A DNA stretch of 37,534 nt from CAZBDU01 sp964490725 (GTDB lineage Bacteria > Spirochaetota > Spirochaetia > SZUA-6 > DRHE01), in contig CAZBDU010000050.1 of NCBI GenBank assembly GCA_964490725.1, positions 1-37,534 on the forward strand. Direction: 5' to 3'. A program made the position numbers and the translations under genes. Positions 21,584 through 30,806 of this stretch are shown in pieces. The notes under the pieces are model-generated. The model was not told where the DNA came from. It was given only the letters and a program-made list of their open reading frames with translations, and did not search any database. Within the stretch, counting starts at the first letter, position 1. Every line of letters begins with the position of its first letter.

Positions 21584-22759
21584 TTGGTCGTGGAACGGGT
21601 TGAGAAACAACCGATGGACTTCCTCCTCTTCCTGATCCTGCTGATGCTGGTGGGAGTGGGGATGGCCATGGTGCTTTCCGCCTCCGCCTACGAGGGGCAG
21701 CGCACCTTCGCCGACCCCTACTACTTCCTGAAGCGCCAGCTGCTGTCCGCAGGAGTGGGGCTGGCGCTGACGCTGGCCCTGGCGCGGCTCCCCCATGAGC
21801 TGCTGCGCCGGCTGAGCCCCGCGCTGCTGCTGATCGCACTGATGCTCACCCTGCTCACCTTCGTGCCCGGCCTGGGCCGGCCGGTGCTGGGCGCCCGCCG
21901 CTGGCTGCTGGTGTTCGGTCTTTCCTTTCAGCCTTCGGAGCTGGTGAAGCTGGCGGTGGTGCTCTACCTGGCCTCCGTGTTCCACAAGAAGGAAGGCCGG
22001 ATGGACGACCCTGTGAACTCGATTCTGCCGCCCCTGATCGTGGTGGCCGCTTTCGTGGCCCTGATCTACGTGCAGAACGATTTCTCCACGGCTTTCTTCG
22101 TGCTGCTGGTGGCGCTTTCCGTCTTCTTCATGGCCCAGGTTCGTCTGTACTACTTCCTGCTCCTGGCGGTGCTGGTGGTGCCCCTGGGGGGGATGCTTCT
22201 GTTCACCCGGGCGCACCGCGTGCAGCGGCTGATGGCCTTCCTCAATCCGCTGGCCGATCCGGAAGGAAGCGGCTTCCAGATCATCGCGGCACGGGCCGCG
22301 CTGGTGAGCGGCGGGTTCTGGGGGAAGGGTCTGGGCAGAGGGCTGCGCAAGCTCGGCGGGCTGCCGGAGGTCCATTCGGACTTCATCTTCGCGGCGGTAG
22401 GCGAGGAGGCCGGCTTTCTGGGCGCCCTGTTCGTGATCCTGCTGTTCGTGGTGCTGGCCTGGCGGGGATACCGGATTGCAGCCGCGAGCGAGGACAGCTT
22501 CGTGAGACTCCTGGCCTTCGGGATCACCTCCACCCTGGTCCTGCAGGCTCTGCTGAACGTGGCCGTGGTGCTGGGGCTGGCCCCGGCTACCGGCATCCCC
22601 CTGCCGTTTTTCTCCGCCGGCGGGTCCTCCCTCATGATCTCCATGGTCATGGGAGGGGTGCTGCTCAACCTGTCCCGCGGGTTGTCCCCTGCGTTCAGGA
22701 GCCGCCAGCGGCACCCCCTGGGCGATCCCGTCGTGGACTCCTGGAGGCGGCATGTCTGA
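21584..22759 (+). CDS. ftsW: Peptidoglycan glycosyltransferase FtsW (SEDS family)
   Basis: FtsW polymerises septal glycan strands from lipid II together with its partner transpeptidase. The 391-residue protein is polytopic (about ten membrane segments) with the SEDS motifs GARRW, FQPSELVKL, QNDFSTAFF in place of the common x-P-D-F-G-T-A, the large-loop HSDFIFAAVGEEAGFLGA and GIPLPFFSAGGSSL. It is assigned as FtsW rather than RodA from its place before ftsQ. The TTG at 21584 follows GAGGA; GTG 21590 is an alternative start. The stop overlaps ftsQ by 8 nt. No ftsI, murG or murC follows. Confidence 0.94.
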   Translation: MVVERVEKQPMDFLLFLILLMLVGVGMAMVLSASAYEGQRTFADPYYFLKRQLLSAGVGLALTLALARLPHELLRRLSPALLLIALMLTLLTFVPGLGRPVLGARRWLLVFGLSFQPSELVKLAVVLYLASVFHKKEGRMDDPVNSILPPLIVVAAFVALIYVQNDFSTAFFVLLVALSVFFMAQVRLYYFLLLAVLVVPLGGMLLFTRAHRVQRLMAFLNPLADPEGSGFQIIAARAALVSGGFWGKGLGRGLRKLGGLPEVHSDFIFAAVGEEAGFLGALFVILLFVVLAWRGYRIAAASEDSFVRLLAFGITSTLVLQALLNVAVVLGLAPATGIPLPFFSAGGSSLMISMVMGGVLLNLSRGLSPAFRSRQRHPLGDPVVDSWRRHV

Positions 22760-23561
22760 GGCCCTGGCCTACCGCTCTCCCAAGCCCTCGCGCTCGGAAA
22801 CGCTGGTCAACCGCCTCCTGTGGATCGTGATCGTCCTGCTGGCCCTCTTCCTGGCCGGGGAGCTGGCCTTCCATTTCCTCATCTCTCCGCGCCTGCTGAT
22901 CCGCAAGGTGGTCATCTCCGCAGACCTGGGGCTCAGCCGGGAGGAGATCCTTCGTGTTGCCGGCCTGGAGGAAAACGAGTACTATTTCGGCCTCGACGCG
23001 GATGCGGTGGCCGAGCATCTGCGGGCTCTTCCCCAGGTGCGGGAGGCCGCGGTCGAGAAGGTCTTCCCGGACACCCTGCGGATCACCTTGAGCGGGCGCA
23101 GCGCCCTGGCCATGGCCCTCTACGAGAGTCCCAGCGGTCATACCGTGCCGCTCGCCGTGGACCCCGAGGGGGTAGTCTTCCAGATCGGGCCGGAGGTTTC
23201 GGAGTGGGACCTGCCGGTGCTGGGGGGCTTGAAGTTCCGCGATCTGCGGGCGGGGATGGAGCTGCCCGAGGTGCTGCGGCCGTTGCTCAGGGACCTGGAG
23301 AATCTGCGCTCGGCGCACCCGGACCTCTACGCCCTGATCTCGGAGGTGCGCTACGTTCCCAAGCCTGCGGGCGGCTATGAGCTGGTGCTCCACCTGATCC
23401 CCTACCGGGTACGGGTGCGGGTGGGCGCCGGCCTGAAGCCGGAGGTGCTGAAGAACGCCCTGTTGGTGCTCGACCTGCTGGCCCGGGAGAACCTGGTGGA
23501 TCGCATCCTGGAGCTGGACGCCAGGACCGGTGAGATGGTGTACAGGCTGAAGGAGGGGTGA
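22752..23561 (+). CDS. ftsQ: Cell division protein FtsQ/DivIB
   Basis: FtsQ is the bitopic scaffold of the FtsQLB complex. The 269-residue protein has a short cytoplasmic tail, one membrane segment (about 21-43), a POTRA domain (about 48-117) with IRKVVISADLGLSREEIL and LPQVREAAVEKVFPDTL, then the beta domain with VDPEGVVFQ. Such a layout is diagnostic even though sequence conservation is low. It overlaps ftsW by 8 nt. The stop lies 2 nt before the chosen ftsA start. Confidence 0.92.
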   Translation: MSEALAYRSPKPSRSETLVNRLLWIVIVLLALFLAGELAFHFLISPRLLIRKVVISADLGLSREEILRVAGLEENEYYFGLDADAVAEHLRALPQVREAAVEKVFPDTLRITLSGRSALAMALYESPSGHTVPLAVDPEGVVFQIGPEVSEWDLPVLGGLKFRDLRAGMELPEVLRPLLRDLENLRSAHPDLYALISEVRYVPKPAGGYELVLHLIPYRVRVRVGAGLKPEVLKNALLVLDLLARENLVDRILELDARTGEMVYRLKEG

Positions 23562-23563
23562 GC

Positions 23564-24799
23564 TTGGCCACGGACGATCTCATTGTCGGGCTGGACATAG
23601 GGACCACGAAGGTTTGCGCCGTCATCGGTCAGATGGGCGACACCGGCCAGCTGGAGATCACCGGGGTGGGCACGGTGCCTTCCCGCGGCCTGCGCCGCGG
23701 GGTGGTGATCAACATCGAGACCACGGTGCGCTCGATTCTGGCCGCCGTGGAGGCGGCGGAGATGATGTCCGGCCGGGAGGTCGCCTCCGTGTACACGGGC
23801 ATCGCCGGCGGCCACATCGAGGGGATCAACTCCCGGGGCGTGGTGGCGGTCACGGGCAGGGGCCGGGAGATCACCCGGGAGGACGTGGACCGGGTAGTGG
23901 ACGCGGCCAAGGCGATCGTGATCCCCATGGATCGGGAAGTGCTGCATGTGATCCCCCAGGAGTTCATCGTCGACGAGCAGGGGGGGATCAAGAACCCCAT
24001 CGGGATGATCGGGGTGCGGCTGGAGGCGGAGGTGCACATCATCACCGGAGCGGTGACCTCCGCCCAAAACATCGTGAAGTGCGTGAACCGGGCCGGATTC
24101 AAGGCTAATGACATCGTTCTGGAGCCTTTGGCTTCCTCCAAGGCGGTGTTGACCCAGGACGAGAAGGAGCTGGGAGTGCTCCTGCTGGACCTGGGCGGCG
24201 GGACCACGGACGTGCTGCTGCACCTGGAGGGGGCTCCCTACCACACCGAGGTCCTGACCGTGGGGGGGGACCAGGTCACCAACGATCTGTCCATCATCCT
24301 CAAGACCCCCCTGGAAGCGGCGGAGCGGCTCAAGAAGGAGGCTGGCTGCTGCTACCTGCCGTTGGTGCAGGAAGAGGAGACGGTGGGGTTGCCCAGCGTG
24401 GGCGGGCGGCCTCCCCGGCGGATGCTGCGCCGCGAGCTTGCGGAGATTATCCAGCCGCGGATGGCCGAAATCCTGGGGATGGTGCGCGAGCAGATCCAGC
24501 GCAAGGGTTACCTCAACCTCCTGGGCGGGGGAGTGGTGCTCACCGGCGGAGGGGCGCTCCTGCCCGGGACCGCGGAGCTTGCCACCGAGATCTTCAACCT
24601 GCCCTCTCGCGTAGGCTACCCCCGCAAGCTGGGAGGGCTGGTAGAGGAGTACTACAACCCGATCTTTTCCACCGGCGTCGGGCTGGTTCTCTACGGAGCG
24701 GCCAAGAAGGAAACCGGCATCCTGGACACCAGCTCCAGCGAGAAGACTTTCTCGACCGTCTGGGACAGGATGCGCAACTGGTTCAAGGAGTTTTTCTAA
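23564..24799 (+). CDS. ftsA: Cell division protein FtsA
   Basis: FtsA is the actin-like ATPase that tethers FtsZ to the membrane. The 411-residue protein has the phosphate-1 loop VGLDIGTTKVCAVIG, the 1C domain with SREVA-type strands, phosphate-2 LLLDLGGGTTDVLL, and the adenosine motif LTGGGALLPG. The last residues, WDRMRNWFKEFF, form the conserved membrane-targeting amphipathic helix. TTG 23564 is preferred because AGGAGG (23551-23556) is 7 nt away; the GTG at 23558, which would overlap ftsQ, is only 1 nt from that site. Confidence 0.96.
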   Translation: MATDDLIVGLDIGTTKVCAVIGQMGDTGQLEITGVGTVPSRGLRRGVVINIETTVRSILAAVEAAEMMSGREVASVYTGIAGGHIEGINSRGVVAVTGRGREITREDVDRVVDAAKAIVIPMDREVLHVIPQEFIVDEQGGIKNPIGMIGVRLEAEVHIITGAVTSAQNIVKCVNRAGFKANDIVLEPLASSKAVLTQDEKELGVLLLDLGGGTTDVLLHLEGAPYHTEVLTVGGDQVTNDLSIILKTPLEAAERLKKEAGCCYLPLVQEEETVGLPSVGGRPPRRMLRRELAEIIQPRMAEILGMVREQIQRKGYLNLLGGGVVLTGGGALLPGTAELATEIFNLPSRVGYPRKLGGLVEEYYNPIFSTGVGLVLYGAAKKETGILDTSSSEKTFSTVWDRMRNWFKEFF

Positions 24800-24814
24800 A
24801 GCGGGAGAGACCAT

Positions 24815-24849
24815 CCGCCTCTTCATCCCGCATCCGGGGGATGAGGCGG
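24815..24849 (+). other. Hairpin in the ftsA-ftsZ gap
   Basis: CCGCCT (24815-24820) pairs with AGGCGG (24844-24849), and CATCCC (24824-24829) with GGGATG (24838-24843), with a CTT bulge and an 8-nt loop. No T-run follows, so it is not a classical terminator. It may be an mRNA processing or stability element, or part of a promoter region: TAGAAT at 24852-24857 could be a -10, but I see no good -35. Confidence 0.5.
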
Positions 24850-24887
24850 CATAGAATAAGGCAACGTTCATAAGCTGGGAGGGGAAC

Positions 24888-26048
24888 ATGAACATTGAAC
24901 TCTTCGAAGAGCAGGCGGCCAATCTCACGGTCATCAAGGTGATAGGCATCGGCGGGGGCGGCAGCAACGCCGTCAACCGCATGATGGCCATGGGGTTGAA
25001 GAACGTGCACTTCGTAGCCGCCAACACGGATCAGCAGGCCTTACAGCTCTCCAAGGCCGAGGTCCGCCTTGCCCTGGGCACCAAGCTCACCGGCGGGCTG
25101 GGGGCCGGGGGCGTCCCGGAGATCGGGGAAAAGGCCGCCCTGGAGGACGAGGAGCGCGTGCGGGAGGTGCTGAGGGGCGCCGAAATGGTGTTCATCACCG
25201 CCGGCATGGGAGGCGGCACCGGAACGGGCGGCGCCCCGGTGCTGGCCAGGGTGGCCCGGGAGGAAGGGGCCCTCACCGTGGCGGTGGTCACCAAGCCCTT
25301 CGACTTCGAGGGACGCCGCAAAATGCAGCTGGCCGAGGAGGGGTTGAAGCGCCTGCGCCAGGAGGTGGACACCCTGATCGTCATCCCCAATCAGTACTTG
25401 CTGAAGATCGTGGAGCGGCGCACGCCGATCAAGGAGGCCTTCCTCCTGGCCGACGACGTGCTCCGCCAGGGGGTGCAGGGAATTTCAGACCTGATCACCG
25501 AGCCGGGAGAGATCAACATCGATTTTGCCGACGTCCGCACCATCATGAGCGGGAACGGCGACGCTTTGATGGGGGTCGGCGTAGGCAGCGGGGACAACCG
25601 GGCCGTGGACTCCGCCACCAACGCCATCAACAACCCGCTGCTGGAGGACGCCAAGATCGAGGGGGCCCGGGGCATCCTGGTGAACGTCACCGGCGGGCCG
25701 GATCTGTGCCTGAGCGAGTTCGAGGAGGTGTTGAAGATCATCACCGCCAACGCGGACAGGGATGCCATGATCATCGCCGGCACCAGCATCAGCGCGGCCC
25801 TGGAGGAGCGGATCCGGGTGACCGTGATCGCCACCGGCTTTGCGGTGGATCGCCCCGCGGGGGCCGCCGAAACCGAGAAGAAGAGCGCCGCCGGGGAGAT
25901 CATCTCCTACGACGAGTGGATCCGCATGCGCTCGGCCGGCGGCAACCGCGCCCACGGCAACTTCCTGCTGGGCCGCAACTCCGAAGCCGACCTCAACGTC
26001 CCGACGGTGCTGCGGGAGAAGAAGCTGGCGAACCAGGACGAGTCCTAA
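24888..26048 (+). CDS. ftsZ: Cell division protein FtsZ
   Basis: FtsZ is the tubulin-like GTPase that forms the division ring. The 386-residue protein has the N-terminal IGIGGGGSNAVNRM (19-32), the tubulin signature GGGTGTG (108-114), and the T7 catalytic loop within GEINIDFADVRTIM. After a disordered linker it ends with DLNVPTVLREKK, a version of the C-terminal peptide that binds FtsA. The ATG is set by GGGAGGGGAA at 24877-24886. The 88-bp upstream gap is the largest in the mraZ-fliG run. Its leader closely resembles that of fliF. Confidence 0.98.
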   Translation: MNIELFEEQAANLTVIKVIGIGGGGSNAVNRMMAMGLKNVHFVAANTDQQALQLSKAEVRLALGTKLTGGLGAGGVPEIGEKAALEDEERVREVLRGAEMVFITAGMGGGTGTGGAPVLARVAREEGALTVAVVTKPFDFEGRRKMQLAEEGLKRLRQEVDTLIVIPNQYLLKIVERRTPIKEAFLLADDVLRQGVQGISDLITEPGEINIDFADVRTIMSGNGDALMGVGVGSGDNRAVDSATNAINNPLLEDAKIEGARGILVNVTGGPDLCLSEFEEVLKIITANADRDAMIIAGTSISAALEERIRVTVIATGFAVDRPAGAAETEKKSAAGEIISYDEWIRMRSAGGNRAHGNFLLGRNSEADLNVPTVLREKKLANQDES

Positions 26049-26063
26049 GGGCAGGCCCAATTC

Positions 26064-26945
26064 ATGATGGAGGGGTGGACCGAGCGTTTCGGCGACTATC
26101 TCACCGCCGAGCTGGCCCTGGCGCCGGCCACCCGTGAGGTGTACCTCCAGGAGGTGCGCCGCCTGGGCGCCTACCTCGACGCCGAGGGCAGACGCCTGGA
26201 GGAGGTGAGCGCGGCGGAGCTGGTGGAGTACCTGATCCACAGGCAGCTCGGAGGGGTCGGAGCCCGCACCGCTGCCAAGGTGCTCAGCGCCTTGAGGGCC
26301 TTCTTCGCCTTTCTGGCCGCCGAAGGGGTGCTGAGGGACAACCCCGCCGAGGGGATCGATGCTCCCAGGCTCTCCCGGCGGGTCCCCGAAGTGTACTCGC
26401 GGGAGGAAGTGGAGAGGTTCCTGGCGGCCATCGATCTCTCGGACCCGTTGGGGCTGCGCGACCGCGCCCTGTTCGAGCTCATCTACTCGTGCGGCCTGAG
26501 GGTCTCCGAGGCGGTGGAGCTGGGCCCCGAGAGCCTCCACCGCCGCGAGGGGCTGCTGCGCGTGGCCGGCAAGGGCGGCAAGGAGCGCCTGGTCCCGGTG
26601 GGCGGTCCCGCCCTGGAGTGGCTGGAGCGCTACCTGCGGGAGGCCCGGCCGCTGCTGCTCGGCGGCCGTCCCGCCCGGGCGCTGTTCGTCAACCGCCTGG
26701 GACGGCGGCTGTCACGGAAGGGGATGTGGAAGCGCTTCCGCAGCACGGCCCTGCGGGCGGACCTGGCGGGCAAGATCCACACCCTGCGCCATTCCTTCGC
26801 CACTCACCTCCTGGACGGGGGTGCGGATCTGCGGGCGGTGCAGTCGCTGCTGGGCCATGCCGACATCGGCACCACCCAGATCTACACGCACGTGAACGAC
26901 CGGCGCCTCAGGGAGTACCACCGGCGTTTTCACCCCCGGGGTTGA
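26064..26945 (+). CDS. xerD: Tyrosine recombinase, XerD-like
   Basis: XerC and XerD resolve chromosome dimers at dif during division. The 293-residue protein has the N-terminal SAM-like core-binding domain (about 5-95) and the catalytic domain with all residues: Arg146 (CGLRVSE), Lys170 (GKGGKER), His239 and Arg242 (HTLRHS), His265 (GHADI) and the nucleophile Tyr274 (TQIYTHV). Length and motifs fit XerC/XerD; the XerD label is tentative, being given because a second paralogue lies 4 kb away. It begins 15 bp after ftsZ. Confidence 0.85.
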   Translation: MMEGWTERFGDYLTAELALAPATREVYLQEVRRLGAYLDAEGRRLEEVSAAELVEYLIHRQLGGVGARTAAKVLSALRAFFAFLAAEGVLRDNPAEGIDAPRLSRRVPEVYSREEVERFLAAIDLSDPLGLRDRALFELIYSCGLRVSEAVELGPESLHRREGLLRVAGKGGKERLVPVGGPALEWLERYLREARPLLLGGRPARALFVNRLGRRLSRKGMWKRFRSTALRADLAGKIHTLRHSFATHLLDGGADLRAVQSLLGHADIGTTQIYTHVNDRRLREYHRRFHPRG

Positions 26946-26975
26946 AAGCGGATGCCCGGGATGAGGCGGTTTATT

Positions 26976-27701
26976 ATGCGGGGAGCGTGGAGGCGCGCGG
27001 CGCTGGCGGCGGCGGGGGCCCTCCTGCTGGCCGGCTGCCCGCGGCGGGACGGCTTCTACCAGAGGGAGCTCCAGCGCCTGGAGCGCCCCGGCTACCGCGG
27101 CCAGGAGGTAAGCAAGGAGCGGATCGAGGAGCTGCGGCAGGAGATCCGACAGCTGCGGGAGCGGGTGGACCGTATCGTCACGAACACGGCCCAGCTGGGG
27201 GTGTTTCACAAGATGCTGGCGGTGCGGTTCATGCAGGACGGCATGTACCGGGAGGCGTACCAGGACCTTTCGAAGGCCATCGAGATCGACACGGCCAACC
27301 CGATCCTCTTCTACTACGCCGGGGTCTGCGCCGCCCAGGTGGCCAAGAGCACGGTGGAGGAGAGGGAGAGCTGGCTGGAGCGCTCGCGTTTGCTGTACCG
27401 GCGCGCGGTGGATCTCGACCCAGGCTACGTGGATGCGCTCTACGGCCTGGCGGTGCTCTACGTGTTCGAGCTGGGAAGCCCTCGGGAGGCGGTGCCGCTT
27501 CTGGAGCGCGTGCTGAAGAAGGAGTCCAAGAACGTGGAGGCCATGCTGCTGCTGGCCAACGCCTACTACCGCCTGGGCCGCCTCGAGGAGTCCCTGGAGA
27601 CCTACGAGCGGGCAGCCAGGACCACGCGGTCGCCGGAGCGCCGCCGCGAGGCGCAGGAGAATGCGGAGCGCATCAGGGATGAGCTGTATGGCGGGGGATG
27701 A
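26976..27701 (+). CDS. TPR-repeat lipoprotein
   Basis: The 241-residue protein has a lipoprotein signal with LLLAGC; Cys21 would be lipidated, placing it at a membrane facing the periplasm or outside. A coiled coil follows (about 45-70), then three or four tetratricopeptide repeats (about 76-219), for example YREAYQDLSKAIEID and VDALYGLAVLYV. TPR proteins act as assembly scaffolds. ATG 26976 is chosen because GAGGCGG (26963-26969) is 6 nt away and it gives a clean signal peptide; ATGs at 26952 and 26961 are alternatives. A TPR protein also sits between ftsZ and dprA in Borrelia, as I recall. The 3' end overlaps dprA by 14 nt. Confidence 0.85.
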   Translation: MRGAWRRAALAAAGALLLAGCPRRDGFYQRELQRLERPGYRGQEVSKERIEELRQEIRQLRERVDRIVTNTAQLGVFHKMLAVRFMQDGMYREAYQDLSKAIEIDTANPILFYYAGVCAAQVAKSTVEERESWLERSRLLYRRAVDLDPGYVDALYGLAVLYVFELGSPREAVPLLERVLKKESKNVEAMLLLANAYYRLGRLEESLETYERAARTTRSPERRREAQENAERIRDELYGGG

Positions 27702-28704
27702 GCTGCTGGCGCTGGCGCTCGCCCGCATCACGTTCCTGCGCCCGCGGGAGAGGCTCCGGCTGGCCGCCCTGCCCGGAGGGGTCTCCACGCTCCTCCGCCT
27801 GCCTCTGGAGGAGGTGGAACGGCGCATCGGCCGCAGCCGGCGGAAGCGGGAGTGGAACCCTGCGGAGGCGGTGCGCCTGGCCGAACGGGACCTGCGCCAC
27901 TTGACCGCGGGCGGGATTCGCTGCACCTTTTACTGGAGCCTGGATTTTCCGCCGCAGCTGCGGATGATCCACGATCCGCCTCTGGTGCTGTACTATCGGG
28001 GTGCGCTGCCCGGCGGTGAGGCGCCGCTGGTGGCCGTGGTGGGCACCCGCAAACCCACGGGAGCCGGGCGGTCCGCTGCCTTCTCCCTGGCCTTCGACAT
28101 CGCGGGGCTGGGGCTGGCGACGGTGAGCGGGCTGGCTCGGGGAATCGACGTGGAAGCGCACAGGGGGAGCCTGGCTGCGGGCGGAACCACCGTGGCGGTG
28201 CTGGGCAACGGCATCGACACGATCTTTCCGCAGAGCAGCAGAGCGGTGGGGCGCAGGCTGCTGGCGGCTGGCGGAGCCCTCCTCAGCGAGTACCCGCCGG
28301 GTGTCCCGCCGGCGGCGTATCAATTCCCCGCGCGAAACCGGATCATCAGCGGACTGGCCAGGGCCACGGTGGTGGTGCAGGCTCCGGAGCGCTCGGGCGC
28401 CCTGATCACCGCCGACTATGCCCTGGAGCAGGGACGGGATCTTCTGGTCCACCAGGCGGGCCTGTGCGGGCCGGCGTCGGGAGGCACAAGCCGCCTGGCC
28501 GCCGAGGGAGCGCCGGTGGCCCGGTGCGGCGCGGATGTCCTGCGCGAGTGGGGATGGCTTGCGGCAGAAGAGCCTGCCCGCGAGGCTCCGGCGGAAGCGC
28601 CGGGCGGGGTGGAGCAGGGGCGGCGGCTGGCGCAGGCGATGGACCGGGAGCTGCGGAGAGAAGTCGCCCACAACAACGGTGAGCTGTACACGAGGAGACG
28701 ATGA
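27688..28704 (+). CDS. dprA: DNA-processing protein DprA (Smf)
   Basis: DprA binds incoming single-stranded DNA and loads RecA during transformation; it is also kept in bacteria not known to be competent. The 338-residue protein has a helical N-terminus (1-80) and the Rossmann-like DprA core with VVGTRKPTGAG (117-127), SGLARGID (147-154), PARNRIISGLA and SGALITADYALEQGRDL. The C-terminal part is short and lacks a clear winged-helix domain. ATG 27688 gives MAGDELL and overlaps the lipoprotein gene by 14 nt. The stop overlaps topA by 4 nt (ATGA). Confidence 0.93.
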   Translation: MAGDELLALALARITFLRPRERLRLAALPGGVSTLLRLPLEEVERRIGRSRRKREWNPAEAVRLAERDLRHLTAGGIRCTFYWSLDFPPQLRMIHDPPLVLYYRGALPGGEAPLVAVVGTRKPTGAGRSAAFSLAFDIAGLGLATVSGLARGIDVEAHRGSLAAGGTTVAVLGNGIDTIFPQSSRAVGRRLLAAGGALLSEYPPGVPPAAYQFPARNRIISGLARATVVVQAPERSGALITADYALEQGRDLLVHQAGLCGPASGGTSRLAAEGAPVARCGADVLREWGWLAAEEPAREAPAEAPGGVEQGRRLAQAMDRELRREVAHNNGELYTRRR

Positions 28705-30806
28705 AGAACGGCGAGAGAAAGACCCTGGTCGTCGTGGAATCCCCGGCCAAGGCGCGAACCATCAAGAAGTACCTGGGGTCCGGCTACGAGGTAGCCGCCT
28801 CCATGGGCCACCTGGTGGACCTGCCCAAGAGCCGCCTGGCCATCGACGTGGGCAACGACTTCACCCCCGAGTACATCACGGTCCGGGGCAAGGCCAAGAT
28901 CCTGAAAGCACTGCAGCAGCTCGCCGGCCGTTCGGCGGAGATCCTGCTGGCCTCGGACAACGACCGCGAGGGGGAGGCGATCTCCTACCATATCCGCAAC
29001 GCCCTGCTGCGCAAGCACCCGGATCTGCCCATCAAGCGCATCGTCTTCAACGAAATCACCCCCAGGGTGATCTCGGAGGCCGTCCAGAGGCCCAGGGAAA
29101 TCGACGGCCCCAAGGTGGACGCGCAGAAGGCGCGGCGGATCCTCGACCGGCTGGTGGGTTACAATCTCTCCCCGATACTGTGGAAGAAGGTGAAGAACGG
29201 GCTGTCCGCCGGCAGGGTCCAGTCGGTGGCGCTGCGCCTGATCTGCGAGCGCGAGGGGGAGGTGGAGGCCTTCGTGCCCGAGGAGTACTGGAGCCTGGAG
29301 GCGGAGCTGCGCAAGCAGCGAAGCGTGTTCCGCGCCGCCCTCCTGGAGTACCAGGGGCAGAAGCCCGTCATCCGCAGCGAGGAGGAAGTGCTGAGCCTGA
29401 CCAGGGCCCTGCACAACGCCACCTTCACCGTGGCGGAGGTGAGGGTGACGGAGAAGACGATGCGCCCGCGCGCCCCCTTCACCACCTCCACGCTTCAGCA
29501 GACCGCCGCCAACAGGCTGGGCTTTACCTCGCGCAAGACCATGCAGGTGGCCCAGCAGCTGTACGAGGGAGTAGATCTGGGCTCGGGGCGGGTGGGCCTG
29601 ATCACCTACATGCGCACCGACTCCACGCGCATCTCGGAGGTCGCCCTGGGGGAGCTGCGGCGCTACCTGTCGGCCAACTACCCGGCGGAGTTGCCCGAAC
29701 GGCCGGTTAGCTACGCCCCGCCGAGAGGCGCGCAGGACGCCCACGAAGCCATCCGTCCCACCTACGTGGAGAACACGCCGGAGCGGGTCAAGTCCTCCCT
29801 CACCCGGGACCAGTTGCGCCTGTACAGCATCATCTGGGAACGGTTCGTGGCTTCGCAGATGAAGCCCGCCCGCACCTCCACCACCACGGTGGACCTGAAG
29901 GCCGGACAGGCCCTGTTCAGGGCCAGCGCCACCCGGGTGCTGGAGCGGGGGTTCCAGCGGGTGCTGAAGGTCCTGGCGGCCAAGGAGACCCGCAAGAGCC
30001 TGCCCTCCCTGGAGGTGGGGGAGCAGCTGGAAGTCCTGGGTTTCCATCCGGAGCAGCACTTCACCACGGGCCCGGCCCGCTACAGCGACGCCTCGATCGT
30101 GAGAACGCTGGAGGAGAAGGGGATTGGCCGTCCCTCCACCTACGCCCCGATCATCTCCGTGCTGCTGGACCGTTACTACGTGGTGCGCAAGAGCCGCCAG
30201 CTCGTGCCGACGCAGCTGGGACGGATCATCAACGGCATTCTCACCAGCTCTTTCCCCGAGCTGGTGAACGAGAACTTCACCGCCGAGATGGAGCGCAAGC
30301 TGGACGAGGTGGAGGAGAACCGCCGGCCCTGGGTGGAGGTGCTGCGCTCCTTCTACGACGGGTTCCACCAGAAGGTGGAGCACGTCATGGAGACGCTGGA
30401 GTCGGTGAAGGGGGTGCTCGACGAGCCCACCGACCAGGTGTGCGAACGCTGCGGCCGGCCCATGGTGAAGAAGCTGGGCCGCTACGGCTTCTTCCTGGCC
30501 TGCACCGGGTTCCCGGAGTGCCGGAACACCAAACCGGTGCCCCTGGCCGACTGCCCCCGGCCCGGCTGCAGCGGCAAGATCGTGGCCCGCCGCAAGCAGG
30601 GCGGCAGGGGCAAGGAGTTCTACGGCTGCACCAACTACCCGGAGTGCGACTTCCTGACCCATCACAAGCCCACCACCCAGAAGTGCCCCCGCTGCGGGAC
30701 TTTCCTGGTGGAGAAGCAGGACCGGCAGCGGGGGGAGTACAAGTCGTGCATCAACCCGGAGTGCGACTACCTGCACACACACGACGTGGAGGACCAGAGT
30801 GCCTGA
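28701..30806 (+). CDS. topA: DNA topoisomerase I (type IA)
   Basis: TopA relaxes negative supercoils through a transient 5'-phosphotyrosine link. The 701-residue protein has the TOPRIM domain with VVESPAKA and SDNDREGE (85-92; Asp86, Asp88 and Glu90 bind magnesium), and the active-site Tyr303 in YMRTDS. GIGRPSTYAPII marks the core, and three Cys4 zinc fingers at the C-terminus begin CERCGRPM, CPRPGC and CPRCGTF. Length is in the normal range. The motif reads D-N-D rather than the common D-P-D. It overlaps dprA by 4 nt and xerC by 8 nt. Confidence 0.97.
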   Translation: MKNGERKTLVVVESPAKARTIKKYLGSGYEVAASMGHLVDLPKSRLAIDVGNDFTPEYITVRGKAKILKALQQLAGRSAEILLASDNDREGEAISYHIRNALLRKHPDLPIKRIVFNEITPRVISEAVQRPREIDGPKVDAQKARRILDRLVGYNLSPILWKKVKNGLSAGRVQSVALRLICEREGEVEAFVPEEYWSLEAELRKQRSVFRAALLEYQGQKPVIRSEEEVLSLTRALHNATFTVAEVRVTEKTMRPRAPFTTSTLQQTAANRLGFTSRKTMQVAQQLYEGVDLGSGRVGLITYMRTDSTRISEVALGELRRYLSANYPAELPERPVSYAPPRGAQDAHEAIRPTYVENTPERVKSSLTRDQLRLYSIIWERFVASQMKPARTSTTTVDLKAGQALFRASATRVLERGFQRVLKVLAAKETRKSLPSLEVGEQLEVLGFHPEQHFTTGPARYSDASIVRTLEEKGIGRPSTYAPIISVLLDRYYVVRKSRQLVPTQLGRIINGILTSSFPELVNENFTAEMERKLDEVEENRRPWVEVLRSFYDGFHQKVEHVMETLESVKGVLDEPTDQVCERCGRPMVKKLGRYGFFLACTGFPECRNTKPVPLADCPRPGCSGKIVARRKQGGRGKEFYGCTNYPECDFLTHHKPTTQKCPRCGTFLVEKQDRQRGEYKSCINPECDYLHTHDVEDQSA

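Noticed and set aside
28416..30782. Long minus-strand open frame opposite topA
   Set aside because: Codon-bias shadow of topA with no domain features; the similar frame at 34894-37095 opposite fliF and fliG is rejected for the same reason.
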